Notes: generated by a model from the letters alone, not told the origin. 64,000 nucleotides of DNA from Agrostemma githago (GCA_958450325.1 OY288262.1:5995142-6059141); one strand, 5' to 3'. Shown: positions 23,500 through 36,200, numbered from the stretch's first letter. Numbers and translations: made by a program.

Positions 23500-25500
23500 T
23501 ATAGTCACAGACTTGGTGTTTGGGAAGAAATAAAATTAACATTTGAATAGTCATACAGAGTTGGTTGTACAGTCATACAGAGTTGCTTTTACAGTCACCC
23601 GTTTGAAGATAGATAGTCGCACTCGTTACATTTTGTTGTGAAGTAACAGAATGATGTAAAATCACACCTTTGAATCTACACAGTCGCACTTGTTATGATG
23701 CAAAGTCACACGCTTTATATTGTATAGTCACAGAGTTGGTTATACAGTGATCGCCTCCCAATCGGATCGGTCGTTAACGAAGGACGGGGGATCAAACGAT
23801 ATTTGTAAGACTCGGAATAACACAAAAACTACTAGAGTAATCGTGGTAAGTCGAGGTCGGTCCACAGGGAACGGTGTGTGTTTATGAAGCTTAAAGTGTC
23901 GTGTTCGATGTCTTAGAAGGGGGATTTTGTAGAGGTCGAGTCTATACTAGAGGTATTAGTACGATGATGGTTTAGAGGTAATCAATTTAGGGAAAGGCGT
24001 TAGGGAGAAGTCGGGATTCGGTACTTGGGGTCTAAGAAGGTCGGGATCGAGTTTTTGTCGCAATATTGGTAAACTCACCTAAAATCCCGCTTTCGCGGTG
24101 AATGAGGGTAAGTTCCTAATCATGGTAATTTCTACCCCGAGTTTTCCCATATTGGTAGAAATTAGTCAAGGTCGGTCTAGTTGGCCGGACTAAAACAACA
24201 ATGACATAACACCAAAAATAAGATAAACCAACATGCAAGCAACCCACCAACATCCCTATATTCAAATAAACCAAGCCCTCATCCCTAAACTCCCCAACAA
24301 GAAATCTACTCACACATCATTATGGAAATCATCACAACATGCATATTAATTATATCTAAACAAGATGATGATGAGAAAATATCACAAAAACTAAATTAGA
24401 GATTAGAGAGTGGAAGAGAATTATATCAACTATGTAGATCTATAAGAAATAAGAAGATATAATAGATAAAGATTGAATCTTTGATGAATAAAATGGAGAA
24501 CTTGTCACTAATCCTCCAATAAACCCAACAAATCTTCAAACAAAACTTGAATAGTCTTCTTACAACCTTGAAATCTAAATAATTGTTGATGGATACTTGT
24601 AGATCTACTATTAAACTACTAGAATTTTTGAGGATTTTTCTAGACTACTACTACTAATGGATGGTGTAATAGGATGGTGGAAGGGTGTAATGTCTTCCCT
24701 CCTTAGCACAATGGAGAGGTGAGTTAGGCAATGAATTAGGGTAACATATATATAGTAATCTCTTAATGGATCCTTAACCTAAAGCCCAAATCCAACTTTA
24801 TGCTCCATTAGTGAGACAATCTCCCTTAGCATCTCCATGGGGTGAAACTTTATGCCCGGTCAGTTTCGCCCGGTGGAGAGTTCTCGGAAATTCTTCGGGA
24901 GGCACTTTTCACCATCAGGCCTCGAATCTTGTTTCATTCTTCGTTTGTTCGATCGGATGGCTTTAAACTTTAAGTTGTGTGCTTTGCTCTTTGGACGGTT
25001 TTCCCTTCTCTTGTGCTCGTGGAGGCTCAATCGTGATTTTTGTAGCAAAACCTATCAAAATGATAGAAAAACTACCAAAAACACGTAAAACGCACAAGAG
25101 GGACGCTAATGCGAGAAGTACGCAAAATATGGCGATAATCGCACTCAAGACTCGCAAAACGAGGGAAAAACGGGTCTAAATGGGAGGAAAAACGGTCTAA
25201 ATTTAGCACACAACATACAGTCATACAGAATTGGTTATACAGTCACCCGTTTGAAGGTACATAGTCGCACTCGTTACATTTTGTTGTGATGTAACAGAAT
25301 GATGTACAATCACACCTTTGAATCTACACAGTCGCACTTGTTATGATGCAAAGTCACACGCTTTATATTGTATAGTCATGCAGTGTTGGTTGTATAGTCA
25401 CCCGTTTGAGGCTGTATAGTCACATTCGTTATGTTGCAGAGTCGCTCGCTTTTTACTGTAGAATCACACTGTTGAAGCCGTTACTCAGTTGTAAAATCAT
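23500..25500 (+). repeat. AGTCACAC word array, interrupted by the solo LTR
   Basis: Degenerate units such as TACAGTCATACAGAGTTGG, AGTCGCACTCGTTACA and AGTCACACGCTTTATATTG occur on the plus strand from about 23500 to 23747 and again from 25216 to 25500. Unit spacing is roughly 20-30 bases. Confidence 0.8.
23748..25215. mobile_element. Probable solo LTR inside the KI-Ulp1 gene intron
   Basis: 1468 bases starting TGATCGCC and ending CACACAACA, so it has TG...CA ends. The 5-base direct repeat TACAG flanks it (23743-23747, 25216-25220). On both sides the AGTCACAC/ATACAG word array of the host element resumes in register. No gag or pol coding is present, which fits an LTR left after recombination. 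A TATATATAG near 24750 may be the LTR promoter. Confidence 0.8.
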
Positions 25501-26989
25501 ACTCATTACGCATGTTGTTATTGCAGCAGAAAGTTGGGTGCGAAGAAGAAAGTTTGAACGGAGACCAGTAAGAAGAAGGCCGTGGCAGAGACATCGGTCC
25601 GTGAAAATGTAATTGATGATAGATTGGTTGTGGACCAAAATTTGGGTAAGAAGAAAAAAAAGAAGAAGAAGTCTGTTATAAAGTCTGTTGAAGATACATC
25701 GGGGGACCACATCGTTGCCGAGACGAATGTGGGGGGGACAGAAATCGTTGACGAAGGCAGACAAAAGAAAAAAAAGAGGGGTGACTTTTGATACACCGGT
25801 CGCCGATCTGGATGTGGGTGAGACAGAAACTGTTGAGGAAAGCAGGCCAAAAAAAAAAGAGGAGGGTCAAATCTGATACACCGGCCGACCCCACATACGT
25901 GTGTGTGTCTCGGAGGAAGAGAGGGGGGGACCGCCGACAGGGTCAGCCCGATATTCACTGTAGGCCCAAGCGGTTGCACCAGCTAATTGGGCGATTATCG
26001 AATGATCAGATAGAGAGGGTGTGTGCTGTTGGATTCGACGGGCTGTTGGAGCTGAGGCTTGAATCGGTACCCATTGAGCACGCGGTTATGTTCTTCCGTG
26101 CATTTTCTGACGGGTCCCATATTTTCCGTGCCTCACGCCAGGAGGCATTCATGATGTCAAAGTACGACATCCACGACTGCCTCCATCTACTTTTGGGCCC
26201 TCATCCGGTGAAAGTAATCCCAACCAGCAACAAGAAAGGGGCAGACTCACCTGACGTGATCAGGTTAAAGAGTACCTGGAGGAAAGACTTCGGTGTGGTG
26301 GACAACAGCAAGCCAATAATATTAGGGAGGGTACACGAAATGTTAATGGCAACCAAAGCCGCTGACGACTACTTTGTCTGCAGGTTCGTGTTGTTCGCGT
26401 TGTCATCATTCCTCGCGCCTACTACGAACAACTCACTGGACCTGAGTCTGCTGGCCGCAGTGGAGGACGTGGACTTGATTCGGGAACAGGACTGGTGTAG
26501 CTTTGTCCTACACGATCTGGTGCGGGCGGGTAAGGGGACGCGTGACCCCAACAAAGTCTTCAACTACCTCCGGGGATGCATCCCCATTCTAATGATTGCA
26601 TACTTCCAGCGCTACGATTTCCGTAGCGAGACTTGCAGATGCGACATACCATTTATCGCACATTGGGATGCACGGAGAATATGCGATCGTCTCGCTGGGG
26701 AACTGGAGACAGGGTCGGTGGGAAATCAACTACGTTCGAAGGTGTCGTACCCACGTACATGTGGGACAACAGGCAGCGAGGGCGCCCCCGCTATAACGAT
26801 GCCCTCTGACAACCAGCACTCTAGTCCCAAAAGAATATTGACAGGGATTAAGAGAGACGATCAGTTGGAAGACAGCGAGGTTAACGTAAGTGATCTCCGA
26901 GCCACTCTATAAATCATCAATATATCATCAACTCTTTGTCCGTTAAACGATTTAATCTGACAGCCTTACACCTATGTTTATAAAAGGAT

Positions 26990-27400
26990 ATACGATTCAT
27001 AAAACTGTTATGATCACACTCATCCTGATGTATAGTCACATACTATTGGCTGTATAGTCACATACTATTAGCTGTAGAGTCACACACTATTACCTGTATA
27101 GACACACACATTACGTTGTCCAGTCAGTACTATAACGTGCACAGTCACACGCTACAAACTGTACAGTCGCACACTTTATGCTATACAGTCACACTTTATT
27201 CCGTACAATCACACACTTAGGTGCTTAGTCATACTCAAGTCAGTACTATAATGTGCACAGTCACACGCTACAAACTGTACAGTCGCACACTTTATGCTAT
27301 ACAGTCACACACTTTATTCCGTACAGTCACACACTTAGGTGCTTAGTCATACTCACACTGCCAGCCTGAACACCACTGAGCTTCACACTAATGATTTGAC
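26990..27400 (+). repeat. AGTCACAC word array in a KI-Ulp1 intron
   Basis: About fifteen units of the form TGTACAGTCACACACTTTAT. A segment of about 110 bases (AGTCAGTACTATAA to CACACTTAGGTGCTTAGTC) is duplicated in tandem at about 27122-27235 and 27238-27352. Confidence 0.85.
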
Positions 27401-28679
27401 TTCAACTAAATTGTAGGACGACCGACGTTTTTTCATGAATTTCCGGAGGTGTGCGCTAGCCTTTTGCGGTTTCTGTGAGCAGGCTGCCATTAAAGTAAGA
27501 TAAATATCGACGAGGAACAACGCATTTCCAAGTCAAGACCCGTCCTCCCAACAATTCTGGGAAGATCCACCTGTCCTCCGGTATGTCGATCAAGTCACTT
27601 CGTTGGCCGGCCAGTTGAAGCAGACTACCGAGAACGACCCCGTCGTTGAGGGCGAGGAGCACCGCGATGCTGAAGCCTACAATCTGATAAACCAAATTGT
27701 GCAAGACATGCGTGAATTTGGATACACGGAAGAAGAAATTAAGGAAACAGATTTCTGTGTGGGATATGGTGACGAAACAGAGGGTTACGATGATGAGGGC
27801 ACTTTTGATGGTGGCGTCGTGACACCGGGTTTCTGCGAGGGAGAATTCGAAGAGGATGATGTCGCTGAAGAAATCAGCGTTGAAGAGGATGATGCCGCTG
27901 AGGACGATGTGCAGGGTTCAGTTGACAGGAGTCCGACCGTAGTGTTGGCTCTACGGCAAGCAGCGGGGGAGACAACTGACGCATGATCGACTTCCAATGT
28001 GGAAGGAACGCGTGATGTAATGCCGACTCCGCCCGACGCGACAGTGAGTTATAGTCTTGAGAAGGAACTGAACAAAGCAGGCTGGTCTGTAGCGGACGCT
28101 GCTGCCACTGCGCCTACAACGGCGGTAATCGTCACGAACGATGATCAACAGACAGGCGAGGGCTCAGGGACCAGGACGCACCCCAGGGCACTACATCATC
28201 GGTACATCTTCCACTCCGACTGGCATTTGAATGCATGGATACGATTCCAGACAATTTGGGCTGCACGTTGGACTGTGGGAAAATATTGAGGGGGCAGTTT
28301 GTAATCTCTGGATTCATGTGCTCCAATATTGTCATCTTCTGGGATATCCTGCACGTACGGAAAGATGTAATCGACTACGTCTTTGACCACTCAACGCCAC
28401 GTCCGTCGGGGTACGTATTTATTGTGTTGCTCGTGTCGTTTTTTAAATGCATGTGCTAATCGGGACTTTGTTTGGTCTACAGCGAAATGCGGGTCGAGTT
28501 CACAGATTACGACTATATAGCGAGGAGCGACATGCAGACGCTCGAGCCTGGCCTGCAGGTGATGAATAACGTCATTGACTGCTGGTGCAGGCTGTTGAAC
28601 CAGCTGGTGTACGAAAAAAAGCACCAAGAGTAACCAGTAGATGTTACTTCTCTCTTGGACATACGGTACGTTCACCCCC

Positions 28680-28890
28680 CAATTTAGCTGTATAGTCGCG
28701 CACTATTGGATGTATAGTCACACACTATTGTGTGTACAGTCACACACATTATGTTGTCCAGTCACCACTATAAACTGCGCAGTCACGCACTTCAGGCTGT
28801 ACAGTCACGCACTAGTTGCCGTACAGTCACACCTTTTACGCTGCACAGTCACCCAATTATAGATGTGCAGTCACGCTCATGTCAAACACA
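28680..28890 (+). repeat. AGTCACAC word array in a KI-Ulp1 intron
   Basis: About ten plus-strand units (GTATAGTCGCGCACTATTGG, GTACAGTCACACACATTATG and similar) lie between Ulp1 domain 1 exons. Confidence 0.85.
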
Positions 28891-30359
28891 CACTAACTAC
28901 ATGTATTACAATCAATGCATGTGAGCAGTTCCCAATGTTGGCATTGTGGAGGAAAGGAGGCCAGGGCAACGGTCATGACGAAGAAATATTTTACGTGTGG
29001 AACGAGTGGATAAAAAATAGTTTCTCCGACTTTGCTTTGGACTCGGACATGGTATTACCCTGCACATACTGTTTATTCGTAGTTATGTGCAGGATAATAC
29101 CATGTCTGCCCATAATCCTGACACATTGTTTGCAGGTGTTCGTCCCGATCTTAACGGGTGACGAGGGCCACTACAGTTGCGCCTGCATCAACTTCAATAC
29201 TGAGCAAATAGAGTACCTCGACAACAGGAAGTACGATAAAGATTTTACAAAGTTGCCTTACTATGGCATTGCTCGGACAGCGGTCAGGCCCTTTAAATTT
29301 AATATTAAATCAATTATGTGACGGCGAATGTGTTCACCACCTGATCCTGTTTGAACATGTTTTGCAGGCTGATAAGATGGGGGAGTTCATGGTACGACAA
29401 GGGCTGAAGAAAGGTGAGAAGGTCCGTGCGTTTAAATTGGTAAACGTTCCCTTATCATGGCAGGGGGTGGGGTACTCCGCCAATGACTGCGGAGTGTACC
29501 TGATGATCCACATGATGCTGTACAACGGGTCCCCGTTCCACTGCTCCTTGGGGACAATGGTGGCCATGAATATGTGCAGGGCGGAAATCACGGCGACCCT
29601 TATACTGAGCGACGTGAACAGAATGAGGGACACTTTTTGGAGAGAGTGGCAAAATTCGGAAAATACAAGGAAACGTTGGACTCTGCCCGTACGCATGAAA
29701 CCACTCCTGTGAAGGAAACCACCAACAAGCGTCGGAGCAAATCACCGAAAACACCTGAACCCACCCCCCGATCAGGTCCAGAGGAAAGACAGTCGGCAAT
29801 TAGGTCTCGGATACGGGGCTGTGGGGATGGGTTGGGTTGCTCTTTGAACCAAGGGAGTCCTGACCCCAGCACCATTGTCATGTCGACCTTGTTTCGCCTT
29901 TACCGACCGCTGACGAGTAAGATGCCCATCCTGCGGAAGCACACCGCCGACTACTGCTTCCTTGACGATAATGGGTACGACGAAAGGTGAGTAACCGTCT
30001 TTGTTTACTGATAAGAGTTGCATACTACACATACTGACCGGTGTCAAAAATCTCGCAGTGAACAATTGGGGTCCTACAGCACTCATGCGCAGCTGGAGAG
30101 ATGTGACATTCAAATGCTATTGTCCGGAGATAGCATGAGCGCCGCTGTGCTGGAGTGTTGGTCGCACCTTATGAACTGGTGCGAATCAGACAACCACGGG
30201 TGTGGATTATCCTCCCCCACTCACCCAACGATGGCATGGTTCGGAATTCAACACATGGTATGCCCCAGTTACCTCTTACCTATCGCATTCAATAGTAAAA
30301 ATGACCCCCCATTCACATTAACTGAAAAGATGTAAAGTCCGTGTAATAGTTAGAAATAA

Positions 30360-30640
30360 CCACAAAGTTCACTTAGCACAGTCACACATGTTGATGTGTA
30401 CAATCACATGTCATGAATTGCAGAGTCACACATGCTAATGTGTACAATCACATGCTAGATATTGCATAGTCACGGTCAGGGTCACTCGTGTTGAGGTGTA
30501 CAATCACGTGATATAAAATGTACAGCCACGCACATGATGTAGTCTTGTATAGTCACAGTCTGTACGCTGCAAAGTCACACAGCTTAGTCTGTACAATCAC
30601 ACACTTCGCGATGTGCAGTCACACACATGATATAGTACTG
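30360..30640 (+). repeat. AGTCACAC word array in a KI-Ulp1 intron
   Basis: About twelve plus-strand units (GTGTACAATCACATG, GCAGAGTCACACATG and similar) lie between Ulp1 domain 2 exons. Confidence 0.85.
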
Positions 30641-31524
30641 TCTCGGGCCCCGTCACTGATGGCAACTAATATTCACCATCTTTTAGGACTCACTGACCCG
30701 TATAATGGAACGACCCGACTCAAGTACCCCTGCGGACGAAGACACTGACGGTGTGTACGAAGCGTGGGACAGATTCATACAAGACTGCGCCGGGACATTC
30801 GACTTGAACGCCGAACTGTTGTTTTTTCCGGTGCATACTATGGGGCACTACCCGTGCATCTGCGTCAACTTTAGAGATAGAACAGTTGATATCCTCGATC
30901 ACCAGACACACGCCCCAGGGTCGCATATGTTCCGGATGTCTAGCATAATAGTAAGTTGCACGCATATGCTTTATTTCACCGCGTCAATATTATACTGCTC
31001 CCATAAGTGCTGACGTTTACTATTAACTAATACTGCATCAGCTGCAAGCATTGATCGACTACATAGACGAAAAGGGGCTGATTAAGAGCAGTCACATGTC
31101 AAAATTTACACATCGACAATTAAAAATGGAATGGCAGAGCGTCCGGAAGAACGATCCGGAGTCCGGCATTTTCTGCTTGATGCACATGTGCCTGTACGAC
31201 GGTGCGCCGTTCACCCACCTTCATATTGGGACAAAGCTCGGGAGGCGTTACTTGTCGTTCGAGGTTGCGGCAGCCCTCGTACTTGCTGACATGAATGAAG
31301 CTCGTGAGGACGTGTTGCCGAAAACTCGTGCTTTCATGGCAGACGCGCCAAAGATATGGAAAGGAATCGATGAAAGTCGTAAGCTACGCAGTATCGTGGA
31401 ACGGAAGACCTCCACGAAACGTAAGGCATGAATGTAGAGTGAAGTAAAAACACTGTTTTGTGAACATAGAAAAAAAATTCATGTTGGAGTATCTTCTGAG
31501 TATCAAATGAATGACAACTCAGTA

Positions 31525-32025
31525 TCAGGGTCGCATGTGCGATGTGATACAGTCACGCAACTTCTGACTCACAGTCACAGTAAAAACTCCGCAGAGTCAT
31601 GACAGACAACCACAAATTAACTAAATTCACTAGATTAATTTAAATTAATCACCCCCACATATGTCACCATCCATTTTCTTTCAGTTTAAATAATTCATAA
31701 GATACATTTTGAATCGCCACATACAAACAACAAAATATTGGTTTTCCGACGCATGGTTCGTAAATTTTTAAAAAATTTCAAAAAAACGATGTCGACGACG
31801 AATGTTAAAAACCGAGCCGAGACTGTGAAGGGATGTTTGTGAGTCTCAATGAAACATTGAGAAATACAAACACCCACCTCAAACTCCTAACCCTATTTAA
31901 TTGATGAGGATAAGCACCCCACCTAACCCATTAAATTTTCACCACCACCTACCCTATTCAACTTTTACCCCACCTTTACTGCCTAACCCATGCATTTTCA
32001 ACCACCTATTTACTGTCTCCCCCTC
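31525..32025. other. Spacer between Ulp1 gene and the 92-residue ORF
   Basis: A few AGTCACGC/AGTCACAG words occur near 31530-31600, then AT-rich and CCACC-rich sequence leading into the TATA box at 32026. No separate gene is seen. Confidence 0.4.
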
Positions 32026-32033
32026 TATAAATA
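32026..32033 (+). promoter_or_regulatory. TATA box for the 92-residue ORF
   Basis: TATAAATA in a C-rich context (CCCCTCTATAAATACC), 45 bases before the ATG at 32078. The expected transcription start would fall about 30 bases downstream, giving a leader of only about 20 bases ending in an A-rich stretch before the ATG. Confidence 0.6.
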
Positions 32034-32077
32034 CCAACGCATTTTTCACAACTCCACCACTTCAAACTTACAAAAAA

Positions 32078-32356
32078 ATGGCAAGCAAGATAGAAGAAAT
32101 CAGAAAATTGATCGAGGAGTACGAGGGTTTATTGAATACCACTATGTCCACTGAATTAAAGGTCGTGCAGCAAGCCGCAACTGCAGTTGACGCGAGGAAC
32201 TTTGTAGCGTCCATTGGCGATACACATAAAGAGGCAGAACTGGATAACTGCATCCAGTTCTTCATGAAGAGGTCTATGTACTGTTTCCGCGCAAGGAAGG
32301 GGTTCCAGCGCGACTTGGCCAACTTGAAGGAGATGCTTAAAAAGTACGAAGGTTAA
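32078..32356 (+). CDS. Small helical protein of unknown function carried by the large element
   Basis: An intact 92-residue frame, MASKIEEIRKLIEEYEGLL at the N-terminus and NLKEMLKKYEG at the C-terminus. It is rich in Glu, Lys, Leu and Ala with heptad-like spacing, so helical or coiled-coil structure is likely. No signal peptide, membrane segment or known motif is seen. A Cys-containing middle (DNCIQFFMKRSMYCFRARKG) is basic and aromatic. The start is the ATG right after an A-rich leader, with a TATA box 45 bases upstream. An in-frame ATG further up (31901) would put the TATA box inside the coding sequence and is rejected. It lies between the Ulp1 gene (ends 31431) and the FAR1 gene (ends 33286) and is absent from the family A copies, where that interval is deleted. 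Function unknown. Confidence 0.65.
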   Translation: MASKIEEIRKLIEEYEGLLNTTMSTELKVVQQAATAVDARNFVASIGDTHKEAELDNCIQFFMKRSMYCFRARKGFQRDLANLKEMLKKYEG

Positions 32357-32594
32357 GTATGTATGGATTAAGATGTAGCGTTTAGTAACGAACTTTTTTA
32401 TGTGTTTTAAGTTCTAATGAATGTTAAAATGTAGCGTTTAAATGGTATGCAATGGATGTTTTCCGCATTATGTCGTAGAATGTTTTCGGCGTTTAATGGT
32501 ATGCAAGTATTATATGTTGTGTAAAAGATGGATTTTTTCTCATGTACAAATATTTCCATCGCTATTTCACTATTTCTCTATTTCCTTCGCTATT

Positions 32595-32890
32595 TTTCTA
32601 ATGTACAGACACATGGTGTATAGTCACAGTTCACAAGTTTTATAGTCACACTAAACATAGCGTACAGTCACAGTCATCATGTCATAAAACCGGTTTAGGT
32701 TTCTAACTTCATTTTGTAGAATCACAGTCAGTGTATTGTAGAATCACAGTCATTGCCTTGTACAATCACACTCCCATAATTACAATCACACTTGTACAAT
32801 CACACTCCACTTCTTGTTGTACAGTCACGCACTGCCTACTGTAAAGTCGCACTCATTGCGTTGAACAATCACACTCACTTGTTTCGTGTC
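32595..32890 (+). repeat. AGTCACAC word array downstream of the 92-residue ORF
   Basis: About twelve plus-strand units (GTATAGTCACAG, GTACAATCACACTC, GTAAAGTCGCACTC). A separate pair of related segments lies at 33030-33120 and 33160-33245, sharing CCATATTAGAAAT and GTCACGGACCTTGACCATTT. Confidence 0.8.
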
Positions 32891-33285
32891 AACCAAATAT
32901 TAAGGGCATAATGTTCCTGTACAGCTGTATTTGTAGCCAAAGATGATGCATTCCAGAATAAAAACGACTACGTTCCTCAATGTATTCTTACAATCCAAAA
33001 AACAAAACCAATTTTACGGACCCCCATGCTTTACAACTACGCCATATTAGAAATAATTAAGGTTCGCAATAGACGTAAACAAAATCACGGACCTTGACCA
33101 TTTCAAATGCCGCCAAGTCTTTATGTTTCACAAAAAAAAAAAATCCCCCATGATCTACGACTTACACCATATTAGAAATGATTGAGGTCCGCAATATACG
33201 AAAGCAATGTCACGGACCTTGACCATTTCAAACGTCGACAACCTTTGTGTTCCCAAAAAGAATATTCCTAAGTAACAGATGATAT

Positions 33286-36200
33286 TCATGAACAATCCTC
33301 CTCGGCAATCCCTGCCGGGTCCTCATCCTCCTCCTCCTCCTCAACATCGACAGACAAGTCAGCAATCGGTGGGTACTCAGCAAATGGGTTGGGGCAGTTC
33401 CTCTTGTCATGGTGACCCATCCTCTTGCAGTTCTTACACAGCCGTTTAGGCTTAGCGGCAATTGCAGCAGCCTTCGCCTTAGAAGAAAGCACCCGCTTCC
33501 CACTGCCCTTGTTCTTGGCTTTTTTCGGGGGCAATATGGTTATTTCAATTGCGCTCGTACAGCCGAGGATCTCCTCTAATTCTTGCGTCTTGCTACAAGG
33601 GCCAGTAAAGGCAATATTGGACCTGAAGTCGCGAATGACGTCAGCTAGATTACTAACGTCTTCCTTACCCATTTTGCTGACATGATTGACGGTCTCATAG
33701 AACTCCGAAAACAGCCTCGTGACTCTAACAGCCTTATCATCGCTTAGGCGACTCTCTGACAGGGGACACACATTAATATTACATAGAGCATCCCTTGTCC
33801 ATCTACATGCCACGTACCGTTCCGGGATCGTCTCCCGTTCTTTCGAAGAGTATATCCAAATGGCGTGCCTGCAAAGAATTCCATACCGACCGAACTTCCT
33901 GCAAGTACAGCTGATCTCACAGGTACCTGCGAGTGCATTAAGAAACACATAAAGAGTGCGACTCCTGACCGTACGGACAGTGGCTACGCAACGTACGGGA
34001 TGTGGCTTTCGAAAGGTATGATCACAACCTTGACAGGATAAAGTCACACCCGTTATGCTGCATAGTCACAGTCCTTACGTCGCAGAATCAAACGAATTGC
34101 GTTGTGCAATCACAGGCACCGCATTCCAGAGTCGCACCCTTTATTGTGTATAGTCACATTCAATGAATTATGGAATAAAACTCGTTACGTTTGGATCATA
34201 TAGTCAGGCTATGTGACTATGGCTACACGATATGGACAGTGACTTTCTATGCCAGTACCTGGGTTGTATTCAACAATGTAGTTGCGGTCCCGAATGGAGT
34301 CCAGTACTGTTGTCGCTTCGATCCCGTCCTTCTCCTGATACCCACGGACGCTGCACGTGTAGAGCGAAAACTTAATCTCTTCCTGAAAGTGTACAAAAGC
34401 CACGTGTGTGTACACCCTTGCCGCGTGGCTCTCCATCGGATTCGTCGATCCAATTTTGGGGAATGACTGCCGGTTATCGTTGTCTAGCCTCTTCTGCATG
34501 TGCCTCTGTTGGTCCATCGCACTTTCGAAACGCATCCAGAACTGGACCAACGTACCATTGTTGTCTTCAAACTTTTTGAAGAAACTGCTCTCACTTTCTG
34601 ATCTCTGCGTTGTCCTCATAATTCCGGACATCCTCACCTCCCTGCAATGCGCGGCGACCCATTTGCTCTTGTCTTCGAACATATTTTCGAACCATTCGAT
34701 CCCAACAGCATCATGGTCCATCATGATCCGCCCCCACCTGTCTTCGAATTCCGACGCCTCGATGTCATCGTCCCATATAATTGCATTAAGGGCTTTTACG
34801 AATTCCGAGGCCTCCTCTCTTGATCTGCCGTACTTTGCTGGAACCTTGTTCATGATGTGCCACGTTCAGCACCGTTGGTGCGCTGTTTTGAATATTTCCG
34901 GGATGGCTTTTAAAATTCCGGGATCCTGGTCTGTAATGATATAACACGGTTCCTTCCCGCGCATGGCTTCCAGAAATCGGGAGAGGATCCATATAAATGA
35001 CTCGTAGTCCTCCTTAAATAGCAATGCCCCACAGAACGTGACAGACCGTTTGTGGTTGTCCATGCCAGTGAACGGTGTGAACACCATGGAATACACGTTG
35101 GTTCTGTACGTTGGGTCGAACGAAACTGCATCCCCGAATGCCGCGTAGTTCCTTCGAGCTGCACCATCCGCCCAAATGACCCTGCGTAAGCTTCCGTCTG
35201 TATCCACATCGTAGTCAAAGTAGAAATCCTCCTGACTGTCCCTCAAACTCTTGAACCGGTCTATGAACAACTGACCATCCTGCTCGTGGACGAAGCACTT
35301 GACGTCCCTCCCCCAGTTCTTGAAATCAACCAACGATGCTCCGATGTTCTGATATCCGCCCGACAACTCCTTGCACATCCTGTATGTCCGAGTCGCCCCA
35401 ATCTTTAGCTGCACACACAAAATTGCAACTGCATTAGTCGCGCAGCGTTAACAGTCAACCATACACTAACAACATTGTTGACAGACATTACGCACCCTCG
35501 AGTTGCAAACAATCATCTCCTTGTGATATCTTGATAGATTTCGAGATGACTTTTGAAACTCTCGGTCCTTCACCATCACAAGATCGTGGTTGTGTTCCTC
35601 GATGAACTCTTCAATATAAAACCCCCCGATCATTGCACAGAGCCTAATTCTTGCTCCATATTGCGTCCTCATCGCCTTCGTAATCCTTTTGGGTTCGTAC
35701 GATTCCACATACTCTTGCCCCTCCTTCTCTCCCGTGCTCGACAGCTTCACCATGCTCTGGCTGGCTGTTTTGCCCTCCTTGTTACAAGCCAACAATTTCT
35801 TCTTGATCGAACCATCAAATGATCTAGTTGTCGTGTACCTCTTCGCCTCGAAACCAAGATAAAATGCGTAAGCTTGATAAAACTTGAATGCTCCATCGAT
35901 GTCCGCGAACTTCTGCCCTACGTAAGGGACAATCACTGTGTCTTCCGCTGGCATATAGGTTGGAACAAAAATAAATTATCAAAGGTTGGAACAAAAAAAC
36001 CCTATATTAATTATACAATAAAAAAAGACCCTAAATTACACACTATCAATCTTGCAACGCACGCATTCATCTCTGACCTTATTGAAATGTGACTTTTCTC
36101 AACAAAGACTGTGACTTTGCTCGTATAACAGCACGATTGTTAAAGCTTAACACCCGTACCGCATAACAAAAGCAAGTACAACTGCAACCCAAGATGCAAT

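Larger units (their letters stand above)
23001..31431 (+). pseudogene. KI-type gene with two tandem Ulp1 (C48) protease domains, 5' half damaged
   Basis: Exon 23001-23029 is followed by a long intron, then exon 25527-26885 encoding Lys-rich repeats and the KI-type region (GFDGLLELRLESVP, KYDIHDCLHL, FALSSFLAP). Exon 27418 onward is acidic. Ulp1 domain 1 lies in exons 28483-28663, 28929-29051, 29136-29282 and 29368-29986, with His in EGHYSCACINF, Asp in EYLDNR, Gln in LSWQGV and Cys in NDCGVYL. Domain 2 is in exons 30059-30257, 30687-30950 and 31042-31431, with MGHYPCICVNF, DILDHQ and EWQSV, but PESGIF replaces DCG. All splice sites used are GT-AG and phases fit. Lesions: stops at 25555, 27984 and 28631, frameshifts at A- or G-rich runs near 25780 and 25850, near 28235, and at a T run near 29634. 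Domain 2 exons have no lesions. Ulp1 enzymes cleave SUMO from proteins; here the role is unknown. Confidence 0.75.

Noticed and set aside
24852..25179. Short frames on both strands in the solo LTR
   Set aside because: They are inconsistent, overlapping, lack any retroelement domain, and sit in LTR sequence.
26990..27400. CRISPR array or satellite
   Set aside because: Units are degenerate, spacing is uneven, there are no unique spacers, and the context is a plant intron. It belongs to the element's word arrays.
31901..32077. Upstream ATG extension of the 92-residue ORF
   Set aside because: It would run through the TATA box, and the encoded extension is Pro/Thr-rich with no protein-like pattern.
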